NCBI GenBank assembly: GCA_017430325.1
Contig: JAFRNE010000038.1
Location: forward strand, 1-64,000
Source: Eubacterium sp.
Lineage (GTDB): Bacteria > Bacillota > Clostridia > Lachnospirales > Lachnospiraceae
Reading direction: 5' to 3'
DNA length: 64,000 bases
Shown: one piece after another, positions 7,600-16,156 of the stretch
Layout of the letters: every line of letters begins with the position of its first letter
Position numbering within the stretch: position 1 is the stretch's first letter
Notes under the pieces: model-generated
Told to the model about the DNA's origin: nothing
The model's input: only the letters and a program-made list of their open reading frames with translations
Database searches by the model: none
Translations under genes and position numbers: made by a program

Positions 7600-8070
7600 T
7601 CAAATCTTTATATTTCTGATCTTGAAATCCCTCTCAGCTTCTCTGGCTGCATCCTTCTTGGCAAGTGTATCTCTCTTATCATAGAGCTTCTTTCCTCTTG
7701 CAAGAGCTATCTCAACCTTAGCCTTGCCATTCTTAAAATACACTCTTGTCGGCACTATGGTATAGCCGGCAACCTCTCTTTTCTGAGCAAGCTTCCTGAT
7801 CTCCACCTTATGCAACAGAAGCTTTCTCTTTCTGAGCGGATCTCTGTTGAAAATATTTCCCTTTTCGTAAGGATTTACGTGCATATGATGGATAAATATC
7901 TCTCCATCCTCTACACCGATAAAAGCCTCCTTTATACTGCAGTGCCCCTCTCTGAGTGCCTTTACCTCGGTACCCACAAGGGCGATGCCTGCCTCATAGA
8001 CTTCCTCTATAAAATAGTCATGGTAGACTTTTTTATTATTAGCTATCAGCTTTTCACCTTTTTCTCTCAT
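7600..8070 (-). CDS. smpB: SsrA-binding protein SmpB
   Basis: 156 residues, the usual length. Family signatures are clear: YFIEEVYEAGIALVGTEVK near the N-terminus, HHMHVNPYEKGN in the middle, RKRKLLLHK and a basic C-terminal tail (KLYDKRDTLAKKDAAREAER) that enters the mRNA channel. SmpB binds the tRNA-like domain of tmRNA and delivers it with EF-Tu to stalled ribosomes. It lies 44 bases downstream of rnr, with the small membrane gene and ssrA after it. Confidence 0.96.
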   Translation of the reverse strand: MREKGEKLIANNKKVYHDYFIEEVYEAGIALVGTEVKALREGHCSIKEAFIGVEDGEIFIHHMHVNPYEKGNIFNRDPLRKRKLLLHKVEIRKLAQKREVAGYTIVPTRVYFKNGKAKVEIALARGKKLYDKRDTLAKKDAAREAERDFKIRNIKI

Positions 8071-8114
8071 TATAAATACTCCGGTTTAAGATTTTATCTT
8101 CCTCAGGTATTATA

Positions 8115-10250
8115 TCACAATTTTCTGACTAATTCGAAATCAATTATTCTTTCTACCTTATCAGCGCGATTCACTCTTATGCGGACCTTGTCACCAAGAG
8201 CGAAGGTATTTCCGGTCCTGTCGCCTCGCATGACCATCTCGGTTTCGTTATAGTTGTAATAATCGTCATCCATGGAAGCTACGCTCATAGCGCCTTCTAC
8301 TGTATTTGCAAGCTCGACGAAAATATTCTGCTGTGTGAATCCCGAAATGATGCCATCAGACTCCTCGCCGATATGCTGTGACATATACTCGATCTCTTTC
8401 AGTCTTACAACATCTCTTTCAGCCTCATCAGCTCTTCTTTCCTTAGCCGAGTTATCTGCAGCAACCTTCGGAAGGAGCTTTGTATAATGTCTGATCCTGT
8501 CAGCATCAAGACGTCCGTGGATATTATCCTTTATGATCCTGTGGATCTGAAGGTCCGGATATCTTCTGATAGGCGAAGTAAAGTGGCAGTAATATTTGCA
8601 TGCAAGCCCGAAATGTCCTGTGCATTCTGTTGCATAACGTGCCTGCTGCATAGATCTGAGCACAAGCTTACTTACCATTGCTTCATAAGGCTCGCCCTGT
8701 ATTCTCTGAAGCAGCTTCTGGAACTCCTTCGGATGTATATTGTCATGGGCTGTAGTTTTGAAGAACATTCCGAAATTCTTTATGGTCTGGGCAAGTATAT
8801 CAACCTTCTGCGGATCAGGTGCCTCGTGAGTTCTGTATTCAAAAGGAAGCTCCTGCCAGAAGTAATCCTCTGCGATAACTTCATTTGCCATAAGCATAAA
8901 GTCTTCAATGATCTTTGTCGCATCATTTCTGTCATAAGCACAGATCTCTACAGGGAAATGATTCTCATCAACCTTGATCTTAGTCTCAGCCATATCAAAA
9001 TCAATAGAGCCTCTCTCATGTCTTCTCGCTCTGATGATACGCGAAAGCTCAAACATCCTGTCAAATAAAGGAATAAGCTCCTTATATCTATCCTTAGGTG
9101 CATCTTCAGTCCTGTTTATAAGCTTATTTACATCTGTATAATTCATACGCTCATTGACGCGTATAACACCTTCACAGATCTTATGATCCAGCACTTTTCC
9201 CTTATCATCGATATCCATAACGCAGGAAAGTGTCAGTCTGTCAACGCCGGCATTAAGTGAGCATATACCGTTTGAAAGCTTGTGTGGAAGCATAGGAATA
9301 ACACTATCGACCAGATAGTTGCTTGTCCCTCTGTTAAGGGCTTCCTTATCAAGCGGACTGCCCTCTGTAACATAGTTTGATACATCAGCAATATGCACAC
9401 CAAGAGTATATATGCCATTCTTATATTCAAGAGTTATGGCATCATCAAGGTCCTTTGCATCCTCACCGTCAATAGTTACGGTATCCAGCACCCTGAAATC
9501 AGTCCTGTCCTTAAGCTGCGAAGGATCCACCTCATCAGGTATATTTTCAAGCTGTCTTAAAACGTCATCCGGAAAATCAACCGGAATATTATAGCTTCTT
9601 ACTACAGTGATTATATCTGATGAAGGATCGTCAATATGTCCTATAACCTCAGTGATAACACCTGTCGGAGACTTTCTGTCATCGCCGTAATCTCTGATAT
9701 CAGCAATTACTATGCTGCCCTTAACAGCACCGTGAGCTGACTCGCGTGGTATAAATATATCATTTGAAATCTTCTTATTATTTGGAATAACAAAGCCGTA
9801 GCTTTCAGCCGGATCATATATACCGATGATACTCTTGATACCATGCTCTATGACTCTTATGACACTTGCCTCTGTCCTTGTACCACCTGAGCTTCTGCCG
9901 GTCTCACGTATAAGAACCTTATCGCCTTCAAATGCATTTGCAGTATCCTTAGCATGGATGAAGAAGTCATCATCATAACCCTCAACAGTTACAAAACCAA
10001 AGCCTCTTCTGTTCCCTGTAAATACGCCCACATGTGTTCCTGACGGAGTAAGCATAAAACGATTATTTTTCGTTTTGATGATCTTATATTCATCCATCAG
10101 TTCATTAAGTATATCAAGAAGGAGCTGCTTATCATCTTCATTTGTTATCTGAAGAAAATAGCAAAGCTCTTTATATCTCATTGGTCTGTATTCCTTCTCC
10201 CCGAACAGATCCAATATTATCTTTTTCATTTCGTCTCTATCCTTTTCCAT
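8115..10250 (-). CDS. rnr: Ribonuclease R (RNB-family 3'-5' exoribonuclease)
   Basis: 711 residues from ATG 10250. That start is fixed by GGGAGG seven bases upstream; the TTG further upstream lies before the binding site. Order: N-terminal helical/winged domain (1-60), two cold-shock domains (about 75-230, GRRGFGFVTVEGYDDDFFIH and SYGFVIPNNKK), the catalytic RNB domain (TIDGEDAKDLDDAI, four acidic residues binding Mg, near residue 260) and a C-terminal S1 domain. RNase R degrades structured RNA and the non-stop mRNAs released by trans-translation, which fits the adjacent smpB and ssrA. Confidence 0.95.
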   Translation of the reverse strand: MEKDRDEMKKIILDLFGEKEYRPMRYKELCYFLQITNEDDKQLLLDILNELMDEYKIIKTKNNRFMLTPSGTHVGVFTGNRRGFGFVTVEGYDDDFFIHAKDTANAFEGDKVLIRETGRSSGGTRTEASVIRVIEHGIKSIIGIYDPAESYGFVIPNNKKISNDIFIPRESAHGAVKGSIVIADIRDYGDDRKSPTGVITEVIGHIDDPSSDIITVVRSYNIPVDFPDDVLRQLENIPDEVDPSQLKDRTDFRVLDTVTIDGEDAKDLDDAITLEYKNGIYTLGVHIADVSNYVTEGSPLDKEALNRGTSNYLVDSVIPMLPHKLSNGICSLNAGVDRLTLSCVMDIDDKGKVLDHKICEGVIRVNERMNYTDVNKLINRTEDAPKDRYKELIPLFDRMFELSRIIRARRHERGSIDFDMAETKIKVDENHFPVEICAYDRNDATKIIEDFMLMANEVIAEDYFWQELPFEYRTHEAPDPQKVDILAQTIKNFGMFFKTTAHDNIHPKEFQKLLQRIQGEPYEAMVSKLVLRSMQQARYATECTGHFGLACKYYCHFTSPIRRYPDLQIHRIIKDNIHGRLDADRIRHYTKLLPKVAADNSAKERRADEAERDVVRLKEIEYMSQHIGEESDGIISGFTQQNIFVELANTVEGAMSVASMDDDYYNYNETEMVMRGDRTGNTFALGDKVRIRVNRADKVERIIDFELVRKL

Positions 10251-10275
10251 TTTAACCTCCCAAAGCAAAAAAACA

Positions 10276-10301
10276 GGGTGCTTTGATATTTCAAAGCACC
10301 C
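10276..10301 (-). terminator. Terminator between secG and rnr
   Basis: GGGTGCTTTGA pairs with TCAAAGCACCC around four bases and is followed on the minus strand by TGTTTTTTTG. The T-tract ends only about ten bases before the rnr ribosome binding site, so rnr must be served by read-through of this element unless an unseen promoter exists. Confidence 0.85.
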
Positions 10302-10314
10302 AAAAAGTCATTTA

Positions 10315-10551
10315 TTAAAGCCACTTAGAACGAAGCAGTATAGCTAATACAAAGTAAAGAACAGCAAGGAAAACAGTAACCTTCTTGATCACAGCATCCT
10401 TTGAACGTCCTTTATTCTTAGCCCAGTAAGAATCAGCAGAACCTGTAAGTGTTCCTGAAAGACCACTATCCTTACCTTCCTGCATAAGTACGACTATCAT
10501 AAGTACTATTGAAATTAAACAAAATGCTATTATAACTAATGTCTTAACCAC
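10315..10551 (-). CDS. secG: SecG subunit of the Sec translocase
   Basis: 78 residues from GTG 10551, preceded by GGAGG at eight bases; the TTG at 10578 lies upstream of that binding site and is less likely. Two membrane helices (about 3-23 and 55-74) flank a loop with the family's conserved MQEGKDSGLSG and a Ser/Lys-rich turn. SecG assists SecYEG protein export. Pairing with rnr is the usual order in Gram-positive bacteria. Confidence 0.92.
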   Translation of the reverse strand: MVKTLVIIAFCLISIVLMIVVLMQEGKDSGLSGTLTGSADSYWAKNKGRSKDAVIKKVTVFLAVLYFVLAILLRSKWL

Positions 10552-10692
10552 AACTATATCCTCCAAAGTAATCCTCAAAGCACACTAATGGATGATATCA
10601 TATATACCTGATTAATTCAATAGTTATTTTGAAAAATTTATTACCAAAAACCATATTTAATATTTCTTTTTATTCCACTATCATTATACACG

Positions 10693-10724
10693 AAAAAAGA
10701 GCCATCGGCTATACCGATGACTCT
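10693..10724 (-). terminator. Terminator after mscL
   Basis: AGAGTCATCGG pairs with CCGATGGCTCT (one G-U pair) around a five-base loop, followed on the minus strand by TTTTTT. Confidence 0.85.
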
Positions 10725-10734
10725 TATAAGCAAT

Positions 10735-11124
10735 TTATTTCTCTTTAAGAAGATCTCTGATCTCTGTAAGGAGTTTCTCTTCTGCAGATGGTTCTGCAGG
10801 AGCTGCCTCCTCTTCCTTCTTCTTACCAACTGACATAAGCTTATTAACAGCCTTCATCATCAGGAAGATACAGAATGCCATTATTATGAAATTAATAACA
10901 GCTGTGAGGAAATGACCCCAGTTAAGATACTGGCCTGTATCACCAAGTTTGATAGTACCACCGATTTCTCCGCCGCCGATACATGCAATGAGAGGATTAA
11001 TGAAATCATCTGTAAATGCTGTAACTATCGAACCGAATGCAGCACCGATGATAACGCCAATAGCAAGATCCATTACATTTCCCTTAAGGGCGAATTCCTT
11101 GAATTCCTTAATGAACTTTTTCAT
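10735..11124 (-). CDS. mscL: Large-conductance mechanosensitive channel MscL
   Basis: 129 residues with a strong ribosome binding site (GGAGG). The N-terminal amphipathic helix and first membrane helix carry the family signature FKEFALKGNVMDLAIGVIIG. A second helix (about 70-95) and a basic/acidic cytoplasmic tail with the helix KLLTEIRDLL follow. It opens when the membrane is stretched and releases solutes on osmotic downshock. It appears to be a single-gene unit with its own terminator. Confidence 0.95.
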   Translation of the reverse strand: MKKFIKEFKEFALKGNVMDLAIGVIIGAAFGSIVTAFTDDFINPLIACIGGGEIGGTIKLGDTGQYLNWGHFLTAVINFIIMAFCIFLMMKAVNKLMSVGKKKEEEAAPAEPSAEEKLLTEIRDLLKEK

Positions 11125-11202
11125 ACCTTTAGCCTCCTTGATTATTCATACTGCAGCACACCTGTTAAATTATTTATACAGTGCACTATAAAAGTATATA
11201 AA

Positions 11203-12837
11203 CTATACTTCATTCTTAGTAAGCTGACCCACTACTTCCGACTCGATCATATCCTCACGGATAAAGGTGATAAGATCATCTTCATTGATCTCTGCGTCAT
11301 CACATATACGGGTTGCCTGTCTGTCTACGCAGCGCTCGAAATAGTTACGAACAAGACGAGCATTTGCGAAGTTATCTGTTTTCTCGGTTGCAAGACCTCT
11401 AAGATATGTCTCTGCAATGAAAGCAGCATTGTCTGTAAGTCTGTAATCATTTTCCTTACACATAAGCTTAAAGATTTCCATAAGCTCAGAGCTTGTGTAA
11501 TCACAGAAATAAATATATTTGTTAAAACGTGAACGAAGACCCGGGTTTGATTCGATGAACTCATGCATCCTGTCAGTATATCCTGCAACGATAACGATGA
11601 GATCATCACGATCATCCTCCATACGTTTCAGAAGCGTATCAACAGCCTCCTGTCCATAGTCTCCTACATCTTTATAGCTTGTAAGAGTATATGCCTCATC
11701 AATGAAGAGTATTCCGCCGACAGCCTTATCAATAACAGCCGTTGTCTTGATTGCTGTACCACCCGGAGAGTGGTCAACGAGACCTGAACGGTCAACCTCG
11801 ACAAACTGTCCACGGCTGACAACTCCGAGCTGCTTATAGATTCTTGCTATAAGACGTGCAACTGTTGTCTTACCTGTACCAGGATTACCCGTAAATACAA
11901 GGTGGAATGACATTTCCGGACATCTGTAGCCCTTCATCTCACGAAGCTTTCTTACCTTGATGATATTTACAAGGTGAAGAACATCTTCCTTAACTGTATG
12001 AAGGCCTGTAAGTTCCTTCAGTTTCTTGATGAGGTCATCAAGTGAAAGCTCTACATCATCAGAATAGCCATCGTGTCTGTTTGCACCGACTTTGTTTTTA
12101 CCACGCTTGGTAGAATCCTTTTCCTCTTCGGAAATGAAATTAGCATACTGAGAAACGTCATCTGCTCTCTTCTTGATGAGATTGTAACCCGAACTGGTAA
12201 TGGTATCTCTAGAAACGAATTTACCTGATACAGCATCGAACTCAGAAACAGTCTTGGTCTTCTCAGGCATTCTTGACTTATCCTCAATAGGATTAACCTT
12301 TGGTGCCTGTGACTCTTCTCTCGGCTTAAGTCTTCTCTCCTTCATAACACCCTCAGCAATAAGAGTATTGTAAAGGAACTGCATGTAGTTCGAAAGCTTC
12401 TCGCGAATATCCTTATTTACGTCATCGTAGTTAAGGAAACCTTCACCAAGCTTACGGAAGCAGTCAACAACAAACTTTGACTTAGAAATACTGAGTTCAG
12501 AACGATCTGTACTCTGCTGATCTACAGTAATGAAGAATACAAGTGATCTTGGCTGCATTGACAGGAAATCCGGATCATTGCATTTATTCTCAACGAACTC
12601 AATAAACTTGTCCTCTGAGATCACCATTCTGAGGTTAACTCTGATAAATTCTACCTGATCTGCAAGGTATGTAGATTCCGGATCATAAAGATATCCCAGG
12701 AACATGAGCATATCATATCTGAGAAGATCCTTAAGCGGCATCTTTGCCTCTGCAGGATAGATATCAGGCTTCTTATTGATATCATCAGCATATAAAATAC
12801 ATTCTGAAATTATACTTTTAAGATTCTTAATTTCCAT
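11203..12837 (-). CDS. CbbX/SpoVK-type AAA+ ATPase with a novel N-terminal half
   Basis: 544 residues. The C-terminal half (about 265-540) is an AAA+ module of the CbbX/SpoVK group: Walker A GNPGTGKT (317-324), Walker B ILFIDE (376-381), an arginine-finger region LRSRFNKYIYF near 435 and a C-terminal lid. The N-terminal 170 residues are helical and resemble the TerB-like type of domain only vaguely, and a charged linker (170-260) joins them. Known relatives remodel protein complexes (CbbX reactivates Rubisco; EccA serves type VII secretion). The gene begins 21 bases after tpiA and is probably in the pgk-tpiA transcript. The substrate is unknown. Confidence 0.8.
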   Translation of the reverse strand: MEIKNLKSIISECILYADDINKKPDIYPAEAKMPLKDLLRYDMLMFLGYLYDPESTYLADQVEFIRVNLRMVISEDKFIEFVENKCNDPDFLSMQPRSLVFFITVDQQSTDRSELSISKSKFVVDCFRKLGEGFLNYDDVNKDIREKLSNYMQFLYNTLIAEGVMKERRLKPREESQAPKVNPIEDKSRMPEKTKTVSEFDAVSGKFVSRDTITSSGYNLIKKRADDVSQYANFISEEEKDSTKRGKNKVGANRHDGYSDDVELSLDDLIKKLKELTGLHTVKEDVLHLVNIIKVRKLREMKGYRCPEMSFHLVFTGNPGTGKTTVARLIARIYKQLGVVSRGQFVEVDRSGLVDHSPGGTAIKTTAVIDKAVGGILFIDEAYTLTSYKDVGDYGQEAVDTLLKRMEDDRDDLIVIVAGYTDRMHEFIESNPGLRSRFNKYIYFCDYTSSELMEIFKLMCKENDYRLTDNAAFIAETYLRGLATEKTDNFANARLVRNYFERCVDRQATRICDDAEINEDDLITFIREDMIESEVVGQLTKNEV

Positions 12838-12858
12838 TCGTACACACCCAATCTGATC

Positions 12859-13605
12859 TTAGTAATTAACGATCTTTCCGAAGTCAGCCTTAAGTGAAGC
12901 GCCACCTACAAGACCACCATCGATATCCGGCTGAGCAAAAAGCTCTGCTGCATTACCTGCATTTACAGATCCGCCGTACTGAATACGTACAGCCTCAGCT
13001 GTTGCCTCATCATAGATCTCAGCGATGCAGTCACGGATGCCCTTGCAAACCTCTTCTGCCTGCTCTGTTGTAGCTGTCTTACCTGTACCGATAGCCCAGA
13101 TTGGCTCGTAAGCGATAACAAGGTTCTTAACATCATCAGCTGCAACATCCTTAAGATCTGACTTGATCTGAAGTCTTATCCAATCCATTGTTACACCCAT
13201 TTCTCTCTGTTCAAGAGACTCACCGCAGCAAAGGATAGGTGTAAGTCCAGCTTCGATAGCCTTCTTAACCTTCTTGTTAAGTGTGCAATCGCACTCTTTG
13301 AAGTAATCACGTCTCTCAGAGTGTCCGATGATAACGTACTTAACGCCTGCATCTACAAGCATCTCTGCTGAAATCTCGCCTGTGTAAGCACCCTTATCTT
13401 CGAAATACATATTCTCTGCACCAACCTGTACGTTAGTTCCCTTAACTGCCTCAACAACAGGAACGATATCGATAGCTGGTACACAATAAACTACATCTAC
13501 TGCATCATTTACTACAAGATCCTTTAACTCTTCAACGAGCTTAACAGCCTGTGAAGGAGTCATGTTCATCTTCCAGTTACCTGCAATTATTTTCTTTCTT
13601 GCCAT
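12859..13605 (-). CDS. tpiA: Triosephosphate isomerase
   Basis: 248 residues, full length for a TIM barrel. Active-site residues are Asn10/Lys12 (GNWKMN), His95 (IIGHSERR) and Glu167 ([11 protein letters not shown]), followed by the phosphate-binding YGGSV and GGLVGGAS. It interconverts dihydroxyacetone phosphate and glyceraldehyde 3-phosphate. It lies 18 bases after pgk, with a ribosome binding site of its own. Confidence 0.97.
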   Translation of the reverse strand: MARKKIIAGNWKMNMTPSQAVKLVEELKDLVVNDAVDVVYCVPAIDIVPVVEAVKGTNVQVGAENMYFEDKGAYTGEISAEMLVDAGVKYVIIGHSERRDYFKECDCTLNKKVKKAIEAGLTPILCCGESLEQREMGVTMDWIRLQIKSDLKDVAADDVKNLVIAYEPIWAIGTGKTATTEQAEEVCKGIRDCIAEIYDEATAEAVRIQYGGSVNAGNAAELFAQPDIDGGLVGGASLKADFGKIVNY

Positions 13606-13623
13606 TATTATTTACTCTCCTAA

Positions 13624-14835
13624 TTACTTATCGTTAGCTGCTGCTACACCAGGAAGCTCCTTACCCTCAAGAAACTCAAGTGAAGCACCACCACCTGTAG
13701 AAATATGGCTCATCTTGTCACCAAAACCAAGCTGGTTGCAAGCTGCTGCTGAATCACCACCACCGATGATTGTTGTAGCATCTGTCTCAGCAAGTGCCTG
13801 AGCAACTGCGATTGTACCTGCTGCAAGTGTTGGGTTCTCGAATACACCCATAGGTCCGTTCCAAACAACTGTCTTAGCTGTCTTTGCAGCCTCTGCGAAG
13901 AGTGCTCTTGTCTTCTCACCGATATCAAGACCTTCCTTGTTTGAAGGGATTGAATCTGAAGCAACAGTCTCAACTTCGATTGGTCCATCGATTGGATCAG
14001 GGAAACCATCAGCAACTACTGTATCTACAGGAAGAAGAAGCTTCTTACCAAGCTTCTCAGCCTTCTCGATCATCTCCTTGCAGTAATCGATCTTAGAATC
14101 ATCAACAAGTGAAAGTCCAACTTCCTTACCCTGAGCCTTAAGGAATGTATAAGCCATACCACCACCGATGATAAGTGTATCGCACTTCTCAAGAAGGTTA
14201 GAGATAACATTAAGCTTATCAGCAACTTTAGCACCACCAAGGATAGCTACGAAAGGTCTAACAGGATTCTCAACTGCATTTCCGAGGAAGTCGATTTCCT
14301 TCTGCATAAGGTAACCAACAACTGCAGTATCAACGAACTGTGTAACACCAACATTTGAGCAGTGAGCTCTGTGAGCTGTACCAAATGCATCATTTACAAA
14401 TACATCACAGATAGAAGCAAGATCCTTAGCGAAAGCTTCGCCATTCTTTGTCTCTTCTGCTCTGAAACGTGTATTCTCAAGAAGGATTACATCTCCATCG
14501 TTCATAGCGTTAACAGCTTCAACAACGTTTGGTCCAACTACTTCTGGGTTTGGAACAAACTTAACTTCCTGTCCAAGGAGCTCTGAAAGACGTACTGCAA
14601 CTGGTGCAAGTGTCTTTGTCTGCTTATCCTCTTCTGTCTTAACCTTTCCAAGGTGTGAGCAAAGGATAAGCTTTCCGCCGTCAGCGATAAGCTTCTTGAT
14701 TGTAGGAAGAGCTGCAACAAGTCTGTTCTCGTCTGTGATGACACCGTTCTTAAGAGGAACGTTAAAATCACATCTCACAAGGACTCTCTGGCCCTTAACA
14801 TTGATATCATCAACTGATTTCTTATTAAGTGACAT
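13624..14835 (-). CDS. pgk: Phosphoglycerate kinase
   Basis: 403 residues starting with an AAGGAG site. The N-terminal substrate motif [11 protein letters not shown], the SHLGK loop and RFRAEE are present, as is the nucleotide-binding GGGDSAAA near the C-terminus with the final [13 protein letters not shown]. It makes ATP from 1,3-bisphosphoglycerate. A ten-codon ORF overlaps its start (14825-14857) and the gap terminator lies upstream. Confidence 0.97.
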   Translation of the reverse strand: MSLNKKSVDDINVKGQRVLVRCDFNVPLKNGVITDENRLVAALPTIKKLIADGGKLILCSHLGKVKTEEDKQTKTLAPVAVRLSELLGQEVKFVPNPEVVGPNVVEAVNAMNDGDVILLENTRFRAEETKNGEAFAKDLASICDVFVNDAFGTAHRAHCSNVGVTQFVDTAVVGYLMQKEIDFLGNAVENPVRPFVAILGGAKVADKLNVISNLLEKCDTLIIGGGMAYTFLKAQGKEVGLSLVDDSKIDYCKEMIEKAEKLGKKLLLPVDTVVADGFPDPIDGPIEVETVASDSIPSNKEGLDIGEKTRALFAEAAKTAKTVVWNGPMGVFENPTLAAGTIAVAQALAETDATTIIGGGDSAAACNQLGFGDKMSHISTGGGASLEFLEGKELPGVAAANDK

Positions 14836-14857
14836 TTTTATATCTCCTTTTGATCAT
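14825..14857 (-). CDS. Ten-codon ORF overlapping the pgk start
   Basis: ATG at 14857 follows GGGAGG after three bases and reads [10 protein letters not shown] to a TAA that lies inside the first codons of pgk in another frame; pgk's own AAGGAG is inside it. If translated, it would couple ribosome flow to pgk. The spacing to its binding site is short, so translation is uncertain. Confidence 0.25.
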   Translation of the reverse strand: MIKRRYKNVT

Positions 14858-14903
14858 TAACCTCCCACAGACGAAATCGCCTAAGGGGAATAGCTTTCTT
14901 TGT

Positions 14904-14939
14904 AAAAAAAATCGGGCCCGGTCATTATAACCGGACCCG
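14904..14939 (-). terminator. Terminator between gap and pgk
   Basis: CGGGTCCGGTTAT pairs with GACCGGGCCCG nearly perfectly and is followed by ATTTTTTTT on the minus strand. It ends most gap transcripts; no clear promoter lies between it and pgk, so partial read-through probably supplies pgk-tpiA. Confidence 0.9.
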
Positions 14940-15005
14940 AATAAGGTCTACGGAGTCGAAATTTTTTCCGACTTAAACCAATGACCGCTATGTATCAAAC
15001 TACAA

Positions 15006-16043
15006 TTAGTTTAACTCAGCGAAATACTTGATTGTTCTAACCATCTGGCTTGTGTATGAATTCTCGTTATCATACCAAGAAACAACCTGTACCTCGAAAA
15101 GGTCATCAGCGATCTTAGATACCATTGTCTGTGTAGCATCAAAGAGTGAACCAAATCTCATACCGATAACATCTGAAGAAACGATAGGATCCTCATTATA
15201 ACCGAATGACTCTGAAGCAGCAGCCTTCATTGCAGCGTTGATGCCATCAACTGTAACATCAGCAGCCTTAACTACAGCTGTAAGGATTGTTGTAGATCCT
15301 GTTGGAACTGGAACTCTCTGTGCAGATCCGATGAGCTTTCCGTTGAGCTCAGGGATAACAAGACCGATTGCCTTAGCAGCACCTGTAGAGTTAGGAACGA
15401 TGTTTGCAGCACCTGCACGAGCTCTTCTAAGGTCACCCTTTCTGTGTGGTCCGTCAAGGATCATCTGGTCACCTGTGTAAGCATGAATTGTGCTCATGAT
15501 ACCACTCTGGATTGGTGCATAATCGTTAAGTGCCTTTGCCATAGGTGCAAGGCAGTTTGTTGTACATGAAGCAGCAGAGATGATCTGATCATCTGCTGTA
15601 AGTGTATTCTCGTTAACTGAGTAAACAATTGTCTTAAGGTCATTTCCTGCTGGAGCAGAGATAACAACCTTCTTAGCACCTGCATTGATATGAGCCTGTG
15701 ACTTATCCTTTGAACAGTAGAAACCTGTACACTCAAGAACTACATCAACATTAAGCTCTCCCCATGGGCAGTTGTTTGCATCTGCTTCCTTGTAGATCTT
15801 TAATGTCTTTCCGTCAACTGTGATCGTATTAGCTTCGTCATCTGCTGTTACTGTATGAAGGTTCTGACCGATAACACCAGCGTATCCGCCCTGTGCTGTA
15901 TCGTACTTAAGAAGATGAGCGAGCATAGAAGGCTTTGTAAGATCGTTGATTGCAACTACCTCATATCCCTCTGCGTCAAACATCTGTCTGAAAGCAAGAC
16001 GTCCTATACGACCAAATCCATTGATTGCTACTTTTACTGCCAT
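15006..16043 (-). CDS. gap: Glyceraldehyde-3-phosphate dehydrogenase, type I
   Basis: 345 residues with a CTAGGAGG site. NAD-binding [12 protein letters not shown] at the N-terminus, catalytic Cys160 in [12 protein letters not shown] and His near 186 in [10 protein letters not shown]. The final [12 protein letters not shown] is typical. It oxidises glyceraldehyde 3-phosphate to 1,3-bisphosphoglycerate with NAD. It has its own promoter (16120-16148) and terminator, so it can be expressed well above pgk and tpiA. Confidence 0.97.
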   Translation of the reverse strand: MAVKVAINGFGRIGRLAFRQMFDAEGYEVVAINDLTKPSMLAHLLKYDTAQGGYAGVIGQNLHTVTADDEANTITVDGKTLKIYKEADANNCPWGELNVDVVLECTGFYCSKDKSQAHINAGAKKVVISAPAGNDLKTIVYSVNENTLTADDQIISAASCTTNCLAPMAKALNDYAPIQSGIMSTIHAYTGDQMILDGPHRKGDLRRARAGAANIVPNSTGAAKAIGLVIPELNGKLIGSAQRVPVPTGSTTILTAVVKAADVTVDGINAAMKAAASESFGYNEDPIVSSDVIGMRFGSLFDATQTMVSKIADDLFEVQVVSWYDNENSYTSQMVRTIKYFAELN

Positions 16044-16075
16044 GTTTTTAAATCCTCCTAGATTTATAATTATTA

Positions 16076-16148
16076 TACTGCAAATACGCAGTAGTTACTC
16101 GTGATAAACTCACAGAAATATAATAACCTCATCAGTATTAAATTTCAA
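16076..16148 (-). promoter_or_regulatory. gap promoter and a leader dyad
   Basis: TTGAAA (16148-16143), 17-base spacer and TATTAT (16125-16120) predict a start near 16113. A perfect inverted repeat TACTGC-AAATAC-GCAGTA (16076-16093) lies about 20-37 bases into the leader. It may be an operator or a small RNA hairpin. Confidence 0.55.
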
Positions 16149-16156
16149 GAGCAATT

